Of a stretch of DNA of 64,000 nt, positions 1 to 7,905 are shown in pieces. Within the stretch, counting starts at the first letter, position 1; each line of letters starts with the position of its first letter. The notes beneath the pieces are model-generated. The model did not search any database. It saw nothing but the letters and a program-made list of their open reading frames with translations, and had not been told where the DNA came from. The position numbers and the translations under genes are program-made. The stretch is taken from NCBI GenBank assembly GCA_944322345.1, contig CALUOO010000012.1, positions 41,940 to 105,939 of the forward strand, read 5' to 3'. The stretch comes from an uncultured Bacteroides sp. Lineage in GTDB: Bacteria; Bacteroidota; Bacteroidia; Bacteroidales; Bacteroidaceae.

Positions 1-50
1 CAGGGGATGGTAGTGTTAGATTTATAGATAAAGAGAAAATGTCCGGCAAC

Positions 51-96
51 AAAAAAGGGAAGAAACGTACTGTTATGTACGCCTCTTCCCTTTTTT
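51..96 (-). terminator. Intrinsic terminator, probably bidirectional
   Basis: A-rich arm plus GGGAAGA pairs with TCTTCCC plus a T run, with an inner CGTAC/GTACG stem. It lies just past the stop of the small acidic protein gene and would end the dnaE-trxA minus-strand transcript. The symmetric A and T flanks mean it could also act on the plus strand. Confidence 0.85.
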
Positions 97-124
97 ATGC
101 TCTCTTTTATGAGACTGTGTCGTA

Positions 125-460
125 TTATTCTTCGCCTTCCAAAGACTCAGAATATTCCATTTCGCCCTGAACTACAAAAAGAATATCTTCTGGATCAAAT
201 TCACCTATTCCGTCTTTCTTGGCCTCCTTCACAATATAATCAACCACTGCATCCAAATCTATTTCAATATATCCTTCTGCATCAGGTTGAGAATCCAGAA
301 GGCCACTTTCTACATAATACTCATCAATCAGATCGATGAAATAATAAAGTTGATCATCGTCAAACTTTTCTTTCAGTTCCTGTGGCAAGTAATTCTTGAT
401 AAATTCGACAGTCTTACTATCGTCATTATCTTCCAGTAAAAAATCATCTTCCAGTCCCAT
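125..460 (-). CDS. Small acidic conserved hypothetical protein
   Basis: A 111-residue protein very rich in Asp and Glu, with no signal peptide, membrane segment or recognisable catalytic motif. It follows trxA by 36 bp on the same strand and ends next to a strong terminator, so it is probably the last gene of a dnaE-trxA transcript. The regular alternation of acidic helices (residues about 15-50 and 65-105) suggests a small soluble helical protein. Proteins like this are familiar next to trxA in Bacteroides, but I know of no function. The call as a real gene rests on its position, its terminator and its codon use. Confidence 0.75.
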   Translation of the reverse strand: MGLEDDFLLEDNDDSKTVEFIKNYLPQELKEKFDDDQLYYFIDLIDEYYVESGLLDSQPDAEGYIEIDLDAVVDYIVKEAKKDGIGEFDPEDILFVVQGEMEYSESLEGEE

Positions 461-496
461 AATAATCTATTTTAAAAAGGTTTATCTAAGAAACAA

Positions 497-811
497 TTAC
501 AAAAGTTTCTTTACTTTCTCTACAAATACCGGCTTTCCAACTGCACCGACCTGCTTATCAACAACTTCTCCATTCTTGAAGAACAGTACCGTTGGAATAT
601 TGCGAATGCCGTATTCTGCGGGCAAATCACTATTTTCATCAACATCACACTTACCAATAAGAACCTGTCCTTCAAATTCTGCAGCAAGTTCCTCAATTAT
701 AGGAGCCACCATTTTACAAGGTCCGCACCATGGAGCCCAAAAATCTACTACAACCGGCTTCCCTTCTGCAAGAAGCTCTTTATAGTTGCTGTCTGTAATT
801 ACTAAAGCCAT
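497..811 (-). CDS. trxA: Thioredoxin
   Basis: A 104-residue thioredoxin of normal family length with the redox-active WCGPC motif near residues 28-32, in the FWAPWCGPCK context. The conserved cis-Pro segment (RNIPTV) and the C-terminal glycine region (VGAVGKP) are also present. There is no signal peptide, so it acts in the cytoplasm as a general protein disulfide reductase, with electrons from thioredoxin reductase (not in this window). It lies 59 bp downstream of dnaE on the same strand. A TATATTTG -7 element at 862-869 suggests it also has its own promoter between dnaE and trxA. Confidence 0.96.
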   Translation of the reverse strand: MALVITDSNYKELLAEGKPVVVDFWAPWCGPCKMVAPIIEELAAEFEGQVLIGKCDVDENSDLPAEYGIRNIPTVLFFKNGEVVDKQVGAVGKPVFVEKVKKLL

Positions 812-870
812 TTTATCAAGTATTAAATTAATTATAAAAATATATTAGATTGATTTCGTTGCAAATATAA

Positions 871-3800
871 TCAATTTATACGGAATCCTAATTCCGGACG
901 CTCTTTTAAATAGGTAACCAACTCTTTACCCACAGAAAGTTTCACAGGACGTGCAATGAGATCTACCGACATATGATTTGAATCCGAATCATCCATAACC
1001 TTGAAATAGAGTTCAGTATTTCCCGGGTGTTCTTTGGTCAGCAAAGCCAGTTCTGTAATCAATGCTGTATTCAAAACAGACAAAGGTATAAAGATTGTAA
1101 TCTTACGCACCAGTTCGTCTTTCACATCGGGTAGTAGCTCCATGGAAGTTATCTTAATTTCATATTCATCCTGCTTCCATTGCCTAGGTTGGCAACGGGC
1201 TTTAATATATAAGAATGTACCTTCATTTAGATATCCCTGATAAGTGACCCAGTCATTGCCCCAAAATGGCAATTCGGCAGAACCGGAATAATCTTCTATT
1301 TTTGCAATTCCATACGGATTTCCATTCTTACTAACTCCTCTACGAACTCCTGTTACAATTCCTCCCATTGTAATCTCGCGACCTTTCAGCTCCTCCTTGT
1401 TTTCCAATTCAGCCATATGTGTATTACAAACATGTTCCAATACAATAGAAAATTCATCCAACGGATGAGCTGAAAGATAAATGCCAACCAATTCGCGTTC
1501 CTTATTCAAACGTTCTAGATCACTCCATTTCTCTACCCCTTGAGGAATCTCGGGAGTAGCGACATCTACAACATTATCTCCACCAAACAAAGAATTTATA
1601 GCAGCGGCCTTGTCTGCTTGATAGCGGTTGCCATAACGCATAAGAGTTTCCAAGAAAACCTCTCCCTTAGAATTGACAGCAAAATACTGTTCACGCCGCA
1701 ATTCCGGGAAACTATCAAATCCACCAGCTAGTGCCAGGCACTCCATATTTTTCTTATTACAAGCATTAAGATTCACCCGTTGTACAAAATCAAAGATACC
1801 CTTAAACGGACCATTTTTAGTACGTTCTTCCACAATACTTTGCACTGCAGATTCGCCCACACCTTTCACGGCTCCCAGCCCAAAACGAATATTGCCTTCG
1901 CGGTTGACCGTAAATTTCAAATTACTTTCGTTTACATCAGGACCAAGTGTTTGGATTCCCATCGCTTTGCACTCATCCATTAGCTTGGTTATATCTGTAA
2001 TATTTGATAAGCTTCGGCTCATTACGGCAGCCATATATTCCGGAGGGAAATTAGCCTTCAAGTAAGCCGTCTGGTAAGCCACCCATGAATAACAAGTTGC
2101 ATGCGATTTATTAAATGCGTAGGATGCAAACTTTTCCCAGTCAGTCCAAATTTTTTCCAGAATTTTCGGATCATGACCATTTTTACGTCCACCTTCAATA
2201 AATTTAGGTTTCATATGATCCAGTTTATCACGCAATTTTTTACCCATAGCTTTACGGAGGGCATCCGATTCACCACGTGTAAAATCAGCCAATAAACGTG
2301 ACAAAAGCATCACCTGCTCCTGATAAACAGTAATCCCATATGTATCTTTCAGGTACTTTTCCATGATAGGTATATCGTACTCGATGGGTTTACGTCCATG
2401 CTTCCGATCAATAAAGTCTGGTATATAGTCCATCGGTCCTGGACGATAAAGCGCATTCATCGCTATTAAATCCTCAAAAGTAGAAGGCTGTAGTTCTCGC
2501 AGATATTTCTGCATACCAGCAGATTCAAACTGAAATGTCCCAATAGTTCGCCCTTCACTATACAGCTTATAAGTTGCCGGGTCATTGATATCAATCTGAT
2601 CTACATCTATCTCCACTCCACGACTGATCCGAATGTTTTCAACAGCCTCTTTGATAATGGAAAGAGTTTTAAGACCAAGAAAATCCATCTTGATCAATCC
2701 AGTATCTTCAATTACCGATCCTTCATATTGAGTTACCAGCATTTTTTCACCGGTTTCTTTATCATCTGCCGTACTGACAGGAACCCAGTCTGTTATGTCA
2801 TCCCGACAAATAATTGTGCCACAAGCATGCACTCCTGTTCCACGGACATTTCCCTCAAGCATTTTAGCATACTTGATTGTATCCCTCACCAAAGGATCGG
2901 GAGAAGCTTCGGCTGCTTGCAATTCCGGAACATAATCGATAGCATTCCTTAAATTCAATTTTTTATCAGGAATCTTATCCGGCACGAGCTTAGCCAACCG
3001 TTCCGACTCAGCAAGAGGTAATTTCTGTACACGTGCAACATCCTTTATTGCCAGTTTTGTTGCCATTGTACCATAAGTAATGATATGCGCAACCTTTTCC
3101 TGACCATATTTATTAGTCACCCAGCGTAATACTTCCCCGCGCCCATCATCGTCAAAATCAACATCAATATCTGGTAGAGAAATACGGTCCGGATTCAAAA
3201 AACGCTCGAAAAGCAAATCGTACTGAATCGGATCTATCTTCGTAATTCCCAAGCAATAGGCCACAGCGGAACCTGCCGCAGAGCCACGGCCAGGTCCCAC
3301 AGATACGCCCAATTCCTTTCGTGCTGCATTTATAAAATCCTGTACAATCAGAAAATACCCGGGAAATCCCATCGTTTTCATTATATACAATTCGAATTTC
3401 AAACGTTCCTGAACTTCTTCTGTCAAAGGATCACCATATAGCCGTTTGGCACCATCAAAAGTTAATTTTGCCAGATAATCACCTTCAAGTTTTATACGAT
3501 ATAATTTATCATACCCTCCCAAACGTTGAATCTTAGCATTGGCAGCCTCCTCGCTCAATACAACATTTCCATGTTCATCCTGAGTAAACTCATCAAAAAG
3601 GTCTTTTTCTGTATACCTTTTCCGATATTCTTCTTCTGTGCCAAAATCCTCTGGAATAGCAAAAGTAGGCATGATAGGAGCATGATCTATAGAATAATAT
3701 TCTACCTTATCCAAGATCTCCAGCGTATTACTTAAGGCTTCAGGAACATCTGCGAAAATCTCATTCATCTCCTCACGGGTCTTCATCCATTCCTGCTTGG

Positions 3801-4683
3801 TATATAGCATCCGGGTTGGGTCGTCCAGATCTTTTCCTGTGCTCAAACAGATCAAACGATCATGAGCCTCAGCATTTTCTTCATCTACAAAATGAACATC
3901 ATTTGTGCAAACCAGCTTAATATTGTATTTTTGGGCATATTCAATTAAATGTTTATTGACTTTTACCTGAAGCGGATATGCCTCACGATTAGCACGAATA
4001 GTAGGGTCTGTCACCTTATGCCGTTGCAATTCCAGATAATAATCTTCCCCAAACAGATTTTTATACCATTGTATAGCCTCTTCGGCTTCAGCGAACTGTT
4101 CATTTGTAATCCTCTTGGGAATTTCTCCTCCCAAACAGGCAGAACATACAATCAGTCCCTCATGATATTTTTCAAGTTCACTACGGTCTGTACGTGGACG
4201 CATATAATATCCACGTGTCCATGCATGAGAAACCAGCTTAATTAAGTTATGATACCCCTTTTCATTCTTGGCCAACACAACAAGATGATAACCACTCTGA
4301 TCTTGCTTGCCCTCTTTTTGATCCATCGTACGACGTGCTACATACATCTCACAGCCAATAATAGGCTTGAACAGTCTACCCTCTGCCTCTACCATTTTTG
4401 CCTTACAAGATGCAATTTCAGCCTCTCGATTTTCACATTCTATCAATCCAGACTCCAGATCCGCAATCTTTTTCTTCAGTTCCTTAATTTCCCCTTTAGG
4501 CCCACTATTCTTCTTATTGACATAATTCGTAAACTCTTTGATACCAAACATGTTTCCATGATCGGTTACGGCAATACCTTTCATGCCATTCTGAATAGCC
4601 TTATCTACCAAGCGGGCAACACTGGCCTGACCATCCAAAAGAGAATATTGTGTATGGACATGCAAATGAACGAAATCCTGCAT
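871..4683 (-). CDS. dnaE: DNA polymerase III alpha subunit
   Basis: Replicative polymerase catalytic subunit, 1270 residues from the start chosen here. The N-terminal PHP domain opens with HVHTQYSLLDG at residues 6-16. The polymerase core carries GPGRGSAAGS near residue 460 and the metal-binding PDIDVDF near residue 500. A helix-hairpin-helix region and a C-terminal OB fold follow. The reading frame stays open another 87 codons upstream to 4944. That extension is rejected because it is not polymerase-like, it crosses the candidate promoter (4716-4746), and family members begin with a few residues before HVHT. The gene is divergent from psd. PHP plus DnaE layout, without the exonuclease insertion of PolC, makes it DnaE type. 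Confidence 0.97.
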   Translation of the reverse strand: MQDFVHLHVHTQYSLLDGQASVARLVDKAIQNGMKGIAVTDHGNMFGIKEFTNYVNKKNSGPKGEIKELKKKIADLESGLIECENREAEIASCKAKMVEAEGRLFKPIIGCEMYVARRTMDQKEGKQDQSGYHLVVLAKNEKGYHNLIKLVSHAWTRGYYMRPRTDRSELEKYHEGLIVCSACLGGEIPKRITNEQFAEAEEAIQWYKNLFGEDYYLELQRHKVTDPTIRANREAYPLQVKVNKHLIEYAQKYNIKLVCTNDVHFVDEENAEAHDRLICLSTGKDLDDPTRMLYTKQEWMKTREEMNEIFADVPEALSNTLEILDKVEYYSIDHAPIMPTFAIPEDFGTEEEYRKRYTEKDLFDEFTQDEHGNVVLSEEAANAKIQRLGGYDKLYRIKLEGDYLAKLTFDGAKRLYGDPLTEEVQERLKFELYIMKTMGFPGYFLIVQDFINAARKELGVSVGPGRGSAAGSAVAYCLGITKIDPIQYDLLFERFLNPDRISLPDIDVDFDDDGRGEVLRWVTNKYGQEKVAHIITYGTMATKLAIKDVARVQKLPLAESERLAKLVPDKIPDKKLNLRNAIDYVPELQAAEASPDPLVRDTIKYAKMLEGNVRGTGVHACGTIICRDDITDWVPVSTADDKETGEKMLVTQYEGSVIEDTGLIKMDFLGLKTLSIIKEAVENIRISRGVEIDVDQIDINDPATYKLYSEGRTIGTFQFESAGMQKYLRELQPSTFEDLIAMNALYRPGPMDYIPDFIDRKHGRKPIEYDIPIMEKYLKDTYGITVYQEQVMLLSRLLADFTRGESDALRKAMGKKLRDKLDHMKPKFIEGGRKNGHDPKILEKIWTDWEKFASYAFNKSHATCYSWVAYQTAYLKANFPPEYMAAVMSRSLSNITDITKLMDECKAMGIQTLGPDVNESNLKFTVNREGNIRFGLGAVKGVGESAVQSIVEERTKNGPFKGIFDFVQRVNLNACNKKNMECLALAGGFDSFPELRREQYFAVNSKGEVFLETLMRYGNRYQADKAAAINSLFGGDNVVDVATPEIPQGVEKWSDLERLNKERELVGIYLSAHPLDEFSIVLEHVCNTHMAELENKEELKGREITMGGIVTGVRRGVSKNGNPYGIAKIEDYSGSAELPFWGNDWVTYQGYLNEGTFLYIKARCQPRQWKQDEYEIKITSMELLPDVKDELVRKITIFIPLSVLNTALITELALLTKEHPGNTELYFKVMDDSDSNHMSVDLIARPVKLSVGKELVTYLKERPELGFRIN

Positions 4684-4715
4684 AACAATAAATAAACGAT
4701 TTAAATTTGATGACG

Positions 4716-4746
4716 TAAAAATACGAGCTCCCTGATTATAAACAAA
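4716..4746 (-). promoter_or_regulatory. Candidate dnaE promoter
   Basis: On the minus strand a -33 TTTG (4743-4746) is followed after 19 bases by TATTTTTA (4716-4723), one mismatch from the Bacteroidetes -7 consensus TAnnTTTG. It is about 30 bp before the chosen dnaE start. Confidence 0.5.
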
Positions 4747-4793
4747 AATAATCCTCAAAAAGTTATTAACACCAACATTTCTACATGCATTTA

Positions 4794-4825
4794 CTTGCTG
4801 ATATTTTAAATTAAGTATATTTTTG
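4794..4825 (+). promoter_or_regulatory. Candidate psd promoter (Bacteroidetes type)
   Basis: CTTG at 4794-4797, a 20-bp spacer, and a perfect -7 TATTTTTG at 4818-4825. The psd start follows at 4856. It is divergent from the dnaE promoter in the same intergenic space. Confidence 0.6.
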
Positions 4826-4855
4826 CAGACAATATTATCAACAGATATAATATAC

Positions 4856-5542
4856 ATGGGTCGATTAAAGAAACTAAAAAAAATACGTATACACCGAGAA
4901 GGCACACATATCCTATGGGGGAGTTTCCTATTACTATCATTCATAAATGCTGCATTTTACTGGGGCATTGATTGTAAAATTCCCTTTTATATTGTAGCTA
5001 TAGCCAGTATAGTTATCTATTTGTTAATGGTTAACTTTTTCCGTTGTCCAATCAGATTATTTGGGAAAGATACAGAAAAAATAGTAGTGGCTCCAGCCGA
5101 TGGAAAGATTGTTGTCATAGAAGAAGCGGATGAACATGAATACTTTCATGACCGCCGATTAATGATATCTATATTCATGAGTATCGTAAACGTACATGCC
5201 AACTGGTATCCTGTAGACGGGACAATAAAGAAAGTCGCTCATCATAACGGTAATTTCATGAAAGCATGGCTGCCTAAAGCAAGTACTGAGAACGAACGTT
5301 CTACTGTAGTCATAGAGACTCCAGAAGGAACAGAAGTATTAGTACGGCAGATTGCAGGAGCCGTTGCACGACGCATTGTTACTTATGCAGAAGTAGGAGA
5401 AGAATGCTATATTGACGAACACATGGGGTTCATAAAATTTGGTTCACGTGTAGATGTATATTTACCAATAGGGACAGAAGTCTGTGTCAATATGGGCCAA
5501 CTGACAACTGGTAATCAGACAGTGATTGCCAAACTCAAATAA
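4856..5542 (+). CDS. psd: Phosphatidylserine decarboxylase proenzyme
   Basis: Makes phosphatidylethanolamine from phosphatidylserine. At 228 residues it belongs to the short proenzyme type. Two hydrophobic segments lie at roughly residues 20-60, followed by the conserved APADGKIV block and an NVHANW motif. Near the C-terminus the FGS sequence ([14 protein letters not shown]) is the self-cleavage site where Ser becomes the pyruvoyl cofactor. The start at 4856 is preferred over the upstream ATG at 4823, which overlaps the -7 promoter box. The next gene, pssA, begins 13 bp downstream and makes the substrate, so the pair is a phosphatidylethanolamine synthesis operon. Confidence 0.95.
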   Translation: MGRLKKLKKIRIHREGTHILWGSFLLLSFINAAFYWGIDCKIPFYIVAIASIVIYLLMVNFFRCPIRLFGKDTEKIVVAPADGKIVVIEEADEHEYFHDRRLMISIFMSIVNVHANWYPVDGTIKKVAHHNGNFMKAWLPKASTENERSTVVIETPEGTEVLVRQIAGAVARRIVTYAEVGEECYIDEHMGFIKFGSRVDVYLPIGTEVCVNMGQLTTGNQTVIAKLK

Positions 5543-5555
5543 ACCACAATTGATA

Positions 5556-6260
5556 ATGCCAAACAAAATAAAAAACAATATTCCTAACACAGTTACTTGC
5601 CTAAACCTGTTTTCAGGATGTATCGCTTGTATCATGGCTTTTGAAGGCCATTACGAAGCAGCATTTCTTTTTATTATCCTCAGTGCTGTTTTCGATTTTT
5701 TCGACGGACTGTTGGCGCGTGCTTTGAATGCCCATTCTGTCATCGGCAAAGATTTGGATTCACTGGCTGATGATGTTAGCTTTGGAGTTGCTCCTTCTAT
5801 TATTATTTTTTCTCTTTTCAAAGAAATGCATTATCCGGAAGCACTTACTTCCATAGCTCATTATTTGCCATATACAGCTTTTCTTATTTCTGTATTTTCA
5901 GCTTTACGTTTGGCTAAGTTCAACAACGATACACGTCAGACAAGTTCTTTCGTCGGCCTTCCTGTACCGGCTAATGCACTATTTTGGGCATCCTTAGTAG
6001 TAGGGAATCACGACTGGCTATTATCAAAATGTAATCCCATCTGTTTGCTTATACTAGTATGTCTGTTCTCATGGCTTCTTGTATCAGAGATTCCAATGTT
6101 CTCTCTCAAGTTCAAGAATCTTTCATGGAAAGACAATAAAGTAAGTTTTATCTTTCTGATTATCTGCATTCCGCTTCTCATATTTCTAAAGATTCTTGGC
6201 TTTGCAGCTATCATCGTATGGTACATCCTGCTATCTGTACTCACCCAGAAAAGGAAATAA
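5556..6260 (+). CDS. pssA: CDP-diacylglycerol-serine O-phosphatidyltransferase
   Basis: An integral membrane enzyme of 234 residues that makes phosphatidylserine from CDP-diacylglycerol and serine. The CDP-alcohol phosphotransferase signature is complete: DFFDG, then LLAR, then GKDLDSLAD, matching D-x2-DG-x2-AR-x8-G-x3-D-x3-D. About six hydrophobic segments follow the type II PssA pattern. The ATG at 5556 (MPNKIKNNIPNTVTCLNLF) is preferred over the one at 5526, which would overlap psd. It is co-transcribed with psd, whose product decarboxylates its product. Confidence 0.95.
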   Translation: MPNKIKNNIPNTVTCLNLFSGCIACIMAFEGHYEAAFLFIILSAVFDFFDGLLARALNAHSVIGKDLDSLADDVSFGVAPSIIIFSLFKEMHYPEALTSIAHYLPYTAFLISVFSALRLAKFNNDTRQTSSFVGLPVPANALFWASLVVGNHDWLLSKCNPICLLILVCLFSWLLVSEIPMFSLKFKNLSWKDNKVSFIFLIICIPLLIFLKILGFAAIIVWYILLSVLTQKRK

Positions 6261-6322
6261 ACATTTTTCTGGCACAGTTGTTGTATTGGAAGTATCAGCT
6301 ATTATCATAAAAATCATAAAGA

Positions 6323-6598
6323 ATGCATATTATACTATTCATACTACTTATCATTGGTTTCATTATTATCTTCGGTCTCTCTGTTATAGGTGCTATACTA
6401 AGAAGCCTTTTTGGTATAGGACGTCGTCCTCATGCCAGCACCTACAATGGCGAAGAGCGTTCTTCCTCCAACCGGTCGTCAAATAATTCCGGTAATAATA
6501 CGGAAGAAGTATCTCCAAATAGCAAAGTATATAAGCATAAGAAGATTTTCAGCAAAGACGAAGGTGAATATGTAGACTTTGAAGAAATCAAAGAATAA
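6323..6598 (+). CDS. DUF4834-type small membrane protein
   Basis: A 91-residue protein with one strongly hydrophobic N-terminal helix (about residues 3-28), a Ser/Asn/Gly-rich linker, and a charged C-terminus (KHKKIFSKDEGEYVDFEEIKE) of the kind seen in the Bacteroidales DUF4834 family. It starts 62 bp after pssA and may share its transcript. The likely topology is N-terminal anchor with a cytosolic tail. Its function is unknown. The conserved EGEYVDFEEI tail suggests a binding motif, which is inference. Confidence 0.8.
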   Translation: MHIILFILLIIGFIIIFGLSVIGAILRSLFGIGRRPHASTYNGEERSSSNRSSNNSGNNTEEVSPNSKVYKHKKIFSKDEGEYVDFEEIKE

Positions 6599-6690
6599 CA
6601 TACTATTTATCTTTTTACCACTGCTCTTATTTTATCCCAAGCCTCATATTCTTCCTACATAATATCATCATCTTTTGCCCTTTTGTCAGC

Positions 6691-6778
6691 AAAGGTTAGC
6701 TGACATATTGGGAAAGGTTAGCTGACATGTCAGCAAAGGTTAGCCAACATGTTGGGAAAGGTTAGCTGATAAAGCCTC
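6691..6778. repeat. Tandem array, four 22-bp units, core AAAGGTTAGC
   Basis: AAAGGTTAGC recurs at 6691, 6713, 6735 and 6757, exactly 22 bp apart. The 12 bp between cores are dyad symmetric in the middle units: GCTGACATGTCAGC after the second core, and the CCAACATGTTGG palindrome after the third. The changes between these two units are compensatory, so symmetry is kept while sequence varies. The array occupies the space between the DUF4834 gene and the GH97 remnant (6599-6919), whose only other content is the terminator at 6844-6891. Confidence 0.85.
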
Positions 6779-6843
6779 TAAAAGAGAGGCATCCAAACGC
6801 ATATGAGCCAGCCAGCCCCCAACCATAATAGACACAAAAAAGA

Positions 6844-6891
6844 CCTCCATTTATCCACAAAAATTGTCAAAGACATACGGATAAATGGAGG
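6844..6891 (-). terminator. Terminator after the GH97 remnant
   Basis: A 13-bp perfect stem, CCTCCATTTATCC/GGATAAATGGAGG, with a 22-nt loop, followed on the minus strand by TCTTTTTT. It has outlived the gene it served. Confidence 0.8.
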
Positions 6892-6919
6892 CTTTAAAAT
6901 AAATTATACGCGCCTTACG

Positions 6920-7905
6920 CTATTTCGTAATCTTTACAACAAATCCCCCACCAGGAGCCATATGTAGTTTTATTTTTTCATCAGCAGAAACACGCTGCAT
7001 CTCTCGTTTATAGTCTTTCCCGACACGGTCGGCATTTATTCCGTCTCTAAAAATCTCGGCATTGAATTCTCCTTTACCCAGAAAAGACAAGTCAATTTCC
7101 ACATCACGCTCATTCCAGTCTGTTATTCCTCCGACATACCATGTTTCTCCCTTCTGACGCGCCATTACGATATATTCTCCCACTTTTCCACTGATAGGAA
7201 GAGTGTTCTCCCATACGGTAGGAATCGAAGCTATAAATTTTGTACATTCTTCTTCTTTCATGTAATTTGTAGGTGCATCGCAAAGCATATTGATAGGAGA
7301 ATCAAATATGGTATACAACGCTAACTGACGGCAACGGGTTCCCTGACTCATCGGTTCGGTATATACTGCATGGAAATTTTTCATTATAACATTGTTCATC
7401 GCACCCTGAGTATAGTCCATTGGTCCGGCCACCATACGGATAAAAGGCACGGTTACATCATAAACAACCTGATCGGTACCCGGTTCTGCCCATTTCAATT
7501 CTTCCAATCCATGAACACCTTCAAAATTTATCGTATTCGGATAAGTACGTTGGAGCCCTGTCGGTTTGAATGTTCCGTGTAAATCAATCAGCAACTTATA
7601 CTTAGCACCTGTTTCAGCTGCTTTACGATTAAATTCTACAACCTGCTGATCGTCACGGTCCATAAAGTCTATTTTGAATCCTTTAATTCCCATTGCAGCA
7701 TAGTGCTTGCAAACACGTTCCATATCTTTTTCAAATGCCCGATAACCAGCCCATAATATCAGATCTACATTTTTACTATCAGCATAATTTACCAATTCTT
7801 TCAAATCAATTTCGGGAATAATTTGGAACAAATCAGCTTTTCCCGGCACAGACCACCCCTCATCCAGAATCACATATTCAATGCCGAACTTAGAAGCAAA
7901 ATCAC
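6920..7905 (-). pseudogene. GH97 glycoside hydrolase, 3' fragment
   Basis: The last roughly 325 residues of a glycoside hydrolase family 97 enzyme (alpha-glucosidase/alpha-galactosidase family). Visible are GIEYVILDEGW, IKGFKIDFMDRDDQ (whose Asp probably corresponds to the nucleophile of retaining members), LLIDLHGTFKPTGLQRTYP, NFEGVHGLEE and the C-terminal beta-sandwich. The whole N-terminal half, including signal peptide and beta-supersandwich domain, is missing. Homology stops near 7905, where the sequence turns into the opposite-strand regulator remnant. The frame runs on to 8095 only because it reads antisense through that regulator. A full family member has about 650-700 residues, so this copy should be inactive. 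Confidence 0.85.

Noticed and set aside
4684-4944. N-terminal extension of dnaE from the longest open frame
   Set aside because: It crosses the divergent promoter region, is not polymerase-like, and the family begins a few residues before HVHT.
6691-6778. CRISPR-like short repeat array
   Set aside because: Units are 22 bp with no unique spacers of constant length, and no cas genes are present in the window.
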